Positions 27,391 to 34,129 of a DNA stretch of 34,129 nucleotides are shown here, piece after piece. The notes under the pieces are model-generated. The model searched no databases. It was not told the origin of the DNA and saw nothing but the letters and a program-made list of their open reading frames with translations. A program made the position numbers and the translations under genes. The DNA is from Dehalococcoidales bacterium. Lineage in GTDB: Bacteria; Chloroflexota; Dehalococcoidia; Dehalococcoidales; CSSed11-197. The first letter of the stretch is position 1; every line of letters starts with the position of its first letter. The stretch covers positions 1 to 34,129 of the forward strand of contig JAQUQL010000006.1 of NCBI GenBank assembly GCA_028716145.1. The letters run 5' to 3'.

Positions 27391-29058
27391 ATGAAGAACA
27401 TGTCTGCTAAATTTACCCTTTCTGTTTTATTGGTTCTTATCCTTGGTCTGGGGATAACCGCCTGCAACAATGGCGGTAATGGTACTACTCTCCCAACCAC
27501 CTCTGCGCCGCCTGCCGAAGCTTCTGCGATGGCCATCATACCGGATGCCCCGGAGATAACCCCCGCAGGAGACCCGGTAAGAGAGCAGTGCACCGGCTGC
27601 CACGCGCAAAACGTTGAAATGATTGACAGTTCCAACCACGCAGTACATGATTGCGCCCAGTGCCACATCCCCGGGGAACACCCCCAAAACCCTCTTCTCA
27701 ACGAATCGGTTGTTAACCAGAGTAATGAGCTATGCGGTGGATGCCACCCCGACCAGTATCGCAGTTTCCACACCATCAACCTTGAATCTGAAGCCAGGGA
27801 AGAAAAAGCAACACCTGTTGGCGTATCCCCGATGTTCGATAAGCTGATGCAACCATATGGCTTCACCAAGGAGCACAACGAACCCCGTTCCCATGCTTTC
27901 ATGCTTCTTGACCACATCACGGTTGACCGAGCTTATGGTGGCCGCTTCCAGCTCGAAAACTGGCAGGATATATTAGCATCAGGGAACATATGGGATATCC
28001 TCACTGACCTTGGCCAGCAATATACACTGCCCGAATCCGCCAAAGCTGCCAACCCGGTATGCCTGACCTGTAAAACTACCGACAATATTCTGGAATGGGC
28101 ATACATGGGAGATTCCCACATGTTTGCAGATTTCGACCGCACTTCAGATGTAGTTGAATTTATACAGGCTGTCGATAACCCGACAATGGGTTGCATCATG
28201 TGCCACGATCCGCATACCACCAGCCACCGTGTTGTTCGTGACGGCTTGATTGATGCTGTTACTCGCGGCGATAATGAAATTTATGCTGATGTCAACGGGG
28301 AAAGTCTCGCAGATATTGACGTAGTAACCTTCAGAAACTTCAGGAAAATCGGCCTGATGGAAGAACCGATAGCCAACATCATATGCGCCCAGTGTCATGT
28401 TGAATATGTCTGCAACCCGGGTTATGACATGGCTACCGGTGAATATATAACCATGGAAGATCCACGCACCAACCACTTCCCCTGGGTTAACGTGTTTGAT
28501 GCTTACGAGCACTATAATGAACTTGGATTCCGCGATTTCAAGCATGCTGTAACCGGTGCAACTCTGGTTAAACTGCAGCATCCGGATGCGGAGACCAACT
28601 ACGGCTCACTCCATCAGCAAAATGGTGTTGAGTGCAGTGATTGCCATATGCCAAAGCTCACAAACCAGGCAGGCGAAATATATACTTCCCACTGGCAAAC
28701 CAGCCCGCGAACCTACATAGACGAGACCTGTCTCAGCTGTCATACCGATTGGACAGAAGAAGAGGCCGAATACCGCATTGATTCTATTCAGAATTATATC
28801 AAGGGCAAGCTTTCCAAGGCAGAATACTGGCTGAGCGAGCTTATCGATACCTTTGACCTGGCCATAAGATACGGGGTAGATGAAGCCACCCTGGACGAAG
28901 CACGGGAATGCCATTCGCAGGCACACATTCTCTGGGAATGGTGGACTGCCGGCAATGGCGGCGGTTTCCACAACCCGGATCAGGCACGGGAAGCTCTTAC
29001 TCGTTCAGTAGAGTTTTCCAAGATGGGTATAGAGATACTCGAAGAAGCCATGAAGTAG
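27391..29058 (+). CDS. Octahaem cytochrome c nitrite reductase-like lipoprotein (ONR/NrfA superfamily)
   Basis: ATG at 27391 after AAGGAG. Lipobox LGITAC. Ordered motifs CTGCH, CAQCH, CGGCH, CLTCK, CIMCH, CAQCH, CSDCH, CLSCH; CAQCHVEYVC and KLQHPDAE match NrfA/ONR active-site regions. Confidence 0.88.
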   Translation: MKNMSAKFTLSVLLVLILGLGITACNNGGNGTTLPTTSAPPAEASAMAIIPDAPEITPAGDPVREQCTGCHAQNVEMIDSSNHAVHDCAQCHIPGEHPQNPLLNESVVNQSNELCGGCHPDQYRSFHTINLESEAREEKATPVGVSPMFDKLMQPYGFTKEHNEPRSHAFMLLDHITVDRAYGGRFQLENWQDILASGNIWDILTDLGQQYTLPESAKAANPVCLTCKTTDNILEWAYMGDSHMFADFDRTSDVVEFIQAVDNPTMGCIMCHDPHTTSHRVVRDGLIDAVTRGDNEIYADVNGESLADIDVVTFRNFRKIGLMEEPIANIICAQCHVEYVCNPGYDMATGEYITMEDPRTNHFPWVNVFDAYEHYNELGFRDFKHAVTGATLVKLQHPDAETNYGSLHQQNGVECSDCHMPKLTNQAGEIYTSHWQTSPRTYIDETCLSCHTDWTEEEAEYRIDSIQNYIKGKLSKAEYWLSELIDTFDLAIRYGVDEATLDEARECHSQAHILWEWWTAGNGGGFHNPDQAREALTRSVEFSKMGIEILEEAMK

Positions 29059-29081
29059 TTTAGCTAATCCTGCTACAACTC

Positions 29082-29111
29082 TTAATGCGCCGGCTTTTGC
29101 CGGCGCATTAA
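29082..29111 (+). terminator. Perfect 13-bp inverted repeat downstream of the cytochrome gene
   Basis: TTAATGCGCCGGC-TTTT-GCCGGCGCATTAA, 24 nt past the stop; only a weak T tract follows. Confidence 0.65.
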
Positions 29112-29235
29112 TTTCTACTGACATGGAATCAGTCTATTAGACACTGGATAAGTATTGACCTATATTTATATCACCTTCAAAAAAACCTTCCTGTAACAAA
29201 AACTCCTACTTTTTCGTTATACATGAGGAAAGGCA

Positions 29236-29412
29236 TTGCTAAATTACGATTCTCCTGATTTACAATCTGAAACCCATTCCGGAGACGGGATAAGTGATGG
29301 CAGCGGCCTGGAAGAACCCAACGGTCCAAACACCAGCATTGAATCTGTTAGCGGGCCTCACCTGCCAGCCCCTGATTCAGGTGATGGTATTCCGGATGGA
29401 AGCGGGTTCTAG
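29236..29412 (+). CDS. 58-aa Gly/Asp-rich peptide with duplicated SGDGIxDGSG motif
   Basis: TTG start preceded by AGGAAAGG: (M)LNYDSPDLQSETHSGDGISDGSGLEEPNGPNTSIESVSGPHLPAPDSGDGIPDGSGF. Absent from the ORF track. Confidence 0.5.
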   Translation: MLNYDSPDLQSETHSGDGISDGSGLEEPNGPNTSIESVSGPHLPAPDSGDGIPDGSGF

Positions 29413-29587
29413 TTTGTCACTTACAACCAATAATTCCGGAATAGTTAAGACAATAGTAATGGAGTACTAATAGAAAGTTGACTTGGAACGATTTTCACCT
29501 TAACATGGAGCAACTGTTTTAAGGATAAACGCCGGTATAAACCGTTATCATAATTATATCTTGTGCTATTGTGTTCTTTGATGTATT

Positions 29588-29604
29588 TTTAACATCGTGT
29601 TAAA
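29588..29604. promoter_or_regulatory. Candidate operator (inverted repeat TTTAACA-TCG-TGTTAAA)
   Basis: Perfect 7-bp arms in the long leader upstream of the alcohol dehydrogenase. Confidence 0.3.
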
Positions 29605-29792
29605 GTACTTGCCAGTTATTTTATTTAATGCTTTCGCCTTTAAGCATATAGCCCGGCCATCACAGCTCTCTACACAACTTGTTTCTCTTGCCTAAGGTAA
29701 TTCATTCCTGTCAAGGCCGAAGCTTTTAAAACCAAAACATTCTGAAATGCTATCTAGCCAGAGAAGTGTTCAGGCAAGAAAGGAGCTTACAT

Positions 29793-30980
29793 ATGAAGTT
29801 TGAGTTTTATAACCCTACCCGCCTTATTTTCGGTGCCGGAAGGCTGCCGGAAATAGGCAAAATAACAAAAAATTATGGCAGGAAGGCTCTTATCGTAACC
29901 GGAGGCGGCAGCGTCAAACGCAGCGGCGCATTTGATCGCGTTGTATCAAGCCTTTTAGAAGAAGGTGTAGAAACAGTAGAGTGTGCTGGTATAGAACCAA
30001 ACCCAAGGATTACTTCTGTTAAACGCGGCGCCCAAATAGCCCGGAAAGAAGATTGCGATGTAGTAGTTGCTCTGGGCGGCGGCAGTGTTATGGATGCCGC
30101 CAAGGTAATAGCAGCTGCAGCTTTGTATGATGGAGACCCCTGGAACATGATTAATCATGGCCAGCAAAACTGGCTGCCTCCCAGTAAGGCTTTGCCTGTC
30201 ATCACTATCCCCACCCTTGCTGCCACCGGGTCTGAAATGAACCGTGGCGCTGTTATCAGCAATAGTGAAACTAAAATAAAGTCATTTGTTCTTGCCGAAT
30301 GTCTTTATCCAAAAGTCGCACTGGTTGACCCTGAATTGACATTGACCGTACCCAAAGACCAGACTGCCTATGGCGTTTGCGATATCATCACACATGTAAC
30401 CGAAGGCTATTTTAACAACAGGGCAAATACACCCATACAGGACCGGTTCGCCGAGGGCGTTATTATAAATGCCATAGAGTGGGGCAGCAAAGCAGTGGCT
30501 GATGGGAATGATCTTGAAGCTAGAACCCAGGTTCAGTGGGCTTCAATCGTTGCATTAAATGGATGGGTACAGGCTGGGGCGAAGGGGTCTTCTCCAGTGC
30601 ATATGATCGAACATGCTCTTTCTGCCCACCACGATATTGCACATGGAGCCGGGCTTTCGATTATCAGCCCGGCATGGATGCGTTTCACAGCCAAAGTCTA
30701 CCCGGGCAAATTTGTGCAATTTGCCCAGCGTGTTTTCGCCCTCAAAGCCAGAAATCCGGAGGACACAGAATGCGCCCTTGAAGGCATCAATCGGTTGGAG
30801 GAGTACTTCAGATCCATCGGGTGCCCCACCCGGCTGTCGGAGCTGGGCATAGGGGATGAATTATTTACCCAGTATGCCAGAGACTCCATCCTCGTCTCCC
30901 ACGATGAGAATGGTAAACTGCCCGGACGTCTGCCCATGAGCGAAAAGGATATCGTAGAGATATTAAAATCCGCCAGTTAG
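29793..30980 (+). CDS. Iron-containing alcohol dehydrogenase
   Basis: MKFEFYNPTRLIFGAGRLPEIG, VVALGGGSVMDAAK, TLAATGSEMNRGAVIS, HMIEHALSAHHDIAHGAGLSI; AAAGGAG SD before ATG 29793. Confidence 0.94.
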   Translation: MKFEFYNPTRLIFGAGRLPEIGKITKNYGRKALIVTGGGSVKRSGAFDRVVSSLLEEGVETVECAGIEPNPRITSVKRGAQIARKEDCDVVVALGGGSVMDAAKVIAAAALYDGDPWNMINHGQQNWLPPSKALPVITIPTLAATGSEMNRGAVISNSETKIKSFVLAECLYPKVALVDPELTLTVPKDQTAYGVCDIITHVTEGYFNNRANTPIQDRFAEGVIINAIEWGSKAVADGNDLEARTQVQWASIVALNGWVQAGAKGSSPVHMIEHALSAHHDIAHGAGLSIISPAWMRFTAKVYPGKFVQFAQRVFALKARNPEDTECALEGINRLEEYFRSIGCPTRLSELGIGDELFTQYARDSILVSHDENGKLPGRLPMSEKDIVEILKSAS

Positions 30981-31045
30981 CAGGCGAACAATTCAAGCCT
31001 TTAAGCACTTAAAAATAACCAATTTTTTGCCTTGCTGGAAAACCT

Positions 31046-31075
31046 TTGACTTTATACGATATGGCGTGAGATAAT
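31046..31075 (+). promoter_or_regulatory. Sigma70-type promoter of the arsR-ATPase pair
   Basis: TTGACT (31046-31051), 18 nt, GATAAT (31070-31075); AT-rich ATATATTAGCATGTACGCATATAT follows as a possible ArsR/SmtB operator. Confidence 0.5.
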
Positions 31076-31114
31076 ATATTAGCATGTACGCATATATTTA
31101 ATTATTGAAAAGAA

Positions 31115-31474
31115 ATGACAAATACCAGCGAGAATGAGTGCGAGGTAAGGGCGGTCAACAACGAACTGGTTGAGATGTCAAAGAAACGCCTCCCTCCTGA
31201 TGAAAATATTTTCTTATTGTCAGAGACTTTCAATGCACTGGCTGACTCAAACCGCGTTAAAATTCTGCTTGCCCTGAAAAGCCAGGAACTCTGCGTTTGT
31301 GATATAGCAGCTATAACTGGCATTTCTGATTCCGCCACATCCCAGCATTTGCGCTTGCTGAGAACACTTCATATCGTAAAACGACGCAAAGAAGGCCGCA
31401 TGATGTACTATTCACTGAGCGATGACCATATACGAAATCTTTTAGAGATAAGCCTTGAACATACTTCTCATTAG
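31115..31474 (+). CDS. ArsR/SmtB family metalloregulator
   Basis: FNALADSNRVKILLALKSQELCVCDIAAITGISDSATSQHLRLLRTLHIVKRRKEGRMMYYSLSDDHI; ELCVCD metal-binding motif. Confidence 0.93.
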   Translation: MTNTSENECEVRAVNNELVEMSKKRLPPDENIFLLSETFNALADSNRVKILLALKSQELCVCDIAAITGISDSATSQHLRLLRTLHIVKRRKEGRMMYYSLSDDHIRNLLEISLEHTSH

Positions 31475-31521
31475 TACAAATATCCTTGCTCAATATTTTT
31501 TAACCCAATGAGGGCGTTGAT

Positions 31522-33462
31522 TTGACCGCAACCGATAAAAAATCAAAATCCTGCCAAAATAGCGAAGCTTCCCATTGCCATGATTGTGATGAAAAGGTTT
31601 TTAATACCACCCGAGAGCTCTTCTCGATCGGCGTTTCCTTGGTTCTTTTCATTATCGGGATAGTTTTCTATCGGCCTCTCCATGACACGCCTTTCAGCAT
31701 TGGAGAATATGCAGTGCTGATAACAGCATACCTGTTAAGCGGGTGGCAGGTTTTATGGGCAGCTTTGCGCAATTTGACCCATGGGAAAGTGTTTGATGAA
31801 AATTTTCTGATGGCGCTGGCAACAGCCAGCGCCATCGCCATTCACCAGCTGCCGGAAGCGGTTGCTGTTATGCTTTTTTACCGAACCGGCGAATTCCTGC
31901 AGGAGCTCTCGGTCAATCGTTCACGCAGATCGATAAAAGCCCTGCTTGACACACGCCCGGACTATGCCAGCATTATCACTGAAACAGGGCTTAAAAAAGT
32001 CTCGTCCCAGGAAGTGGAGATAGGGGACAGTATAATTGTAAAAACTGGGGAAAGGATCCCGCTGGACGGTATTGTGATGGAGGGGCAAAGCCTGGTTGAT
32101 ACCTCAGCTCTTACTGGAGAATATGTTCCCAGGCACACCAGTAAAGGCGGCATTGTATTGGCCGGAACTATCATTAAGACCGGATCACTAACAATAAAAA
32201 TAACAAAAAAGTTCGCTGATTCCTCAATATCTCAAGTGTTAAATCTTGTGGAAAACTTGACATCCAGAAAGGCCCCTACCGAAAAATTTATTACAAGGTT
32301 CACCAGGTACTACACACCGGCAATTGTCATTAGCGCTCTTTTTGTTGCAATCATCCCTCCGCTGTTTTTCACAGGAGCAACATTTTCCGAGTGGATTTAC
32401 CGGGCCCTTGTCCTGCTGGTGATTTCTTGCCCATGTGCTCTGGTGATAAGCGTGCCTCTTGGATATTTTGGCGGTATCGGTGGAGCTTCTCGCAGGGGCA
32501 TCCTCATAAAAGGCGCAGCCTTTCTTGATACCCTCACTGAAATCAAAACTGCCGTTTTTGACAAGACTGGCACACTTACCAGAGGAGTATTTAAAGTAAA
32601 GGAGATTGTCTCCCACAATGGATATAGCAAGGAAGACCTGCTGAGGCTTTCTGCAATTGCCGAATCCCACTCAAACCACCCGATTGCACAATCCGTTCTC
32701 CAGGCATACGGAAAACAGCCGGACTCTGCCAGTATAAAGGATCATTTTGAATTCCCGGGGATGGGAATCACTGCAAAGATCAACGGGCGTTCAATTATTG
32801 TGGGGAGCGACCGTTTTCTTCACAGGCAGGGCATCTCACACAATGAAGCCGCATACTCGGCAGGAGGAACTGTGGTGCATGTGGCAATTGATGGCAGGTA
32901 CGCTGGATACATTGTTATTTCTGACGAGGTTAAAAGCGACGCAGTGGAAACAATACGCTCCTTGAAGAAGTTGGGGATAAAGGAAACTGTTATGCTCACC
33001 GGAGATACCAGAGATGCTGCGGCAGCTATCGCTAAAAAAGTGGGAATAGACAAGTTCCTTGCCGAACTTCTACCTGAGGATAAAGTAAAAGCTCTTGAAG
33101 CTTTAAAAGCAGGTTCGGGCAAAAAAGAAAAGATCGCTTTCGTTGGAGATGGAATAAATGATGCCCCGGTGATTGCTCTTGCCGATGTCGGCATAGCCAT
33201 GGGAGGCCTTGGTTCTGATGCAGCAATCGAGACCTCAGATGTGGTAATTATGACCGATGCTCCTTCAAAACTACCTGAGGCAATCAAACTTGCAAGAAAA
33301 ACACGAGCTATTATATGGCAGAATATCGCACTGGCGTTTGTGATAAAGGGGGTTTTCATATACCTGGGTATTGCAGGAATAGCGACCATCTGGGGAGCAG
33401 TATTTGCAGATGTGGGCGTAGCTCTGCTGGCAGTACTAAACTCTACCCGGGCTATGAGATAG
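31522..33462 (+). CDS. Heavy-metal translocating P-type ATPase (Zn/Cd/Pb class)
   Basis: TGEYVP, CPCALVIS, FDKTGTLTRG, HPIAQSV, GDGINDAPVIALADVGIAMG; short Cys/His N-terminus (SCQNSEASHCHDCDEK), no typical GMxCxxC HMA domain; TTG start. Confidence 0.94.
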   Translation: MTATDKKSKSCQNSEASHCHDCDEKVFNTTRELFSIGVSLVLFIIGIVFYRPLHDTPFSIGEYAVLITAYLLSGWQVLWAALRNLTHGKVFDENFLMALATASAIAIHQLPEAVAVMLFYRTGEFLQELSVNRSRRSIKALLDTRPDYASIITETGLKKVSSQEVEIGDSIIVKTGERIPLDGIVMEGQSLVDTSALTGEYVPRHTSKGGIVLAGTIIKTGSLTIKITKKFADSSISQVLNLVENLTSRKAPTEKFITRFTRYYTPAIVISALFVAIIPPLFFTGATFSEWIYRALVLLVISCPCALVISVPLGYFGGIGGASRRGILIKGAAFLDTLTEIKTAVFDKTGTLTRGVFKVKEIVSHNGYSKEDLLRLSAIAESHSNHPIAQSVLQAYGKQPDSASIKDHFEFPGMGITAKINGRSIIVGSDRFLHRQGISHNEAAYSAGGTVVHVAIDGRYAGYIVISDEVKSDAVETIRSLKKLGIKETVMLTGDTRDAAAAIAKKVGIDKFLAELLPEDKVKALEALKAGSGKKEKIAFVGDGINDAPVIALADVGIAMGGLGSDAAIETSDVVIMTDAPSKLPEAIKLARKTRAIIWQNIALAFVIKGVFIYLGIAGIATIWGAVFADVGVALLAVLNSTRAMR

Positions 33463-33644
33463 ACTAAACATATTACAAACTCAGAAGGATTCAACCCACC
33501 AGAGCCTGCGGCCAATACGCTCGGCTGGTTTCATGCGTGATAAATGTGTTTTGATAAAACTGCGGCTTGCCTGAAAACGCCGCCGGAGCATAAATCGGTA
33601 CAAAACGGTTCCAAGCCGGTTACCAGGGAAGCCCCTGCCAGGGT

Positions 33645-34129
33645 TTATCCCTGGTGAGAGCAATAGTATTCTATGGCTTTGGTGAGAAACTCAGGCAGGT
33701 CTGCATGGATACCCCTGAAGTACTTTGCAAATCTGGCATCCTCGCTATAGCTAAGCCCCAACCCCAATACAGCTTCATCCGAATACTGATGGAAGTTTTC
33801 CAGCCACTGCCGCCATCTGGTTACCAATTCCTGGACCTCCGGGCTTTCAAAACCTTTCGGCATATTATCGCTGATGTCCTTAAATATTTTTCCGCCCTCG
33901 GCCTGCACCATGGCAAACTTCTCCTTGCCCATGTTTACGATGCGCTTCTCGCTCTCCTGAAGCGTCTTTTCGCCCCAGCGCTGGCGCACCTCTTCGCGGT
34001 ATTTCTCAATCTGTTCGTTGCTAAAACCCTCGTAAAACTCTTTAATCTGCATCTTTATTTCCCCTTTTAATTCTTTGATAGTCTTATCCACAGTTGATAA
34101 AAGATGATTTATTCTCTCGGCTTTTTTGC
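33645..34129 (-). CDS. MerR-family regulator C-terminal part: coiled coil plus TipAS domain (truncated by window end)
   Basis: KKAERINHLLSTVDKTIKELKGEIKMQIKEFYEGFSNEQIEKYREEVRQRWGEKTLQESEKRI...; frame stays open to the window edge, so the ORF-track GTG at 34091 is probably internal. Confidence 0.8.
   Translation of the reverse strand, partial: KKAERINHLLSTVDKTIKELKGEIKMQIKEFYEGFSNEQIEKYREEVRQRWGEKTLQESEKRIVNMGKEKFAMVQAEGGKIFKDISDNMPKGFESPEVQELVTRWRQWLENFHQYSDEAVLGLGLSYSEDARFAKYFRGIHADLPEFLTKAIEYYCSHQG

Noticed and set aside
27330-27920. 196-aa minus-strand ORF opposite the multihaem cytochrome
   Set aside because: Complement of Cys/His-rich coding sequence; opposite strand encodes all haem motifs in order.
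32820-33515. 231-aa minus-strand ORF inside the P-type ATPase
   Set aside because: Ser/Ala/Ile-rich shadow of the GDGIND region; no independent signal.
33638-33654. CCAGGG-tttat-CCCTGG hairpin near the TipAS stop
   Set aside because: Short stem overlapping the stop codon and no T tract on the minus strand; too weak to call a terminator.
33481-33663. 60-aa basic minus-strand ORF after the ATPase
   Set aside because: No clear SD, no recognisable motif, overlaps the 3' end of the TipAS gene; insufficient support.
1-34129. Search for tRNA/rRNA genes, CRISPR repeats, IS/transposase genes, phage genes
   Set aside because: None could be identified by eye; no repeated spacer-like units, no transposase ORFs, no convincing cloverleaf. 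A tRNAscan/Infernal run would be needed to exclude small RNAs.

Overview
This is a gene-dense 34 kb bacterial chromosome segment with no gaps between housekeeping genes. Gene content and protein style suggest an anaerobic Chloroflexota/Dehalococcoidia-like organism; that is inference only. I found no IS element, phage module, CRISPR array, rRNA or tRNA. Recognisable genes include rubrerythrin, rplU-rpmA-rpmE, a DUF1385 protein, hisI/hisA, an NfeD-like protein, two radical SAM enzymes, gltX, an RluA-family synthase, lspA, a DksA/TraR protein, pyrD, a membrane serine hydrolase, gatC/gatA, an ABC-2 exporter, an AsnC regulator plus aminotransferase, trpS, ispH, rarA, a fused MEMO-AMMECR1 protein next to its radical SAM partner, a DMT transporter, an eight-haem nitrite reductase-like lipoprotein, an Fe-dependent alcohol dehydrogenase, an ArsR regulator plus metal P-type ATPase, and a TipAS-domain regulator cut by the window edge. 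The points most worth a second look are: (1) a lipoprotein with the haem-motif order of octaheme nitrite reductases (three CXXCH, one CXXCK, four CXXCH) and a Tyr-Val-Cys motif; (2) two adjacent microproteins, one absent from the ORF track, that share an EKRYxYLWxRxR signature; (3) rplU, which appears to start at ATT; (4) a 58-aa peptide with two SGDGIxDGSG repeats next to the cytochrome gene; (5) the MEMO-AMMECR1 fusion overlapping its radical SAM partner by 4 bp; and (6) a 44-aa basic microprotein absent from the ORF track.
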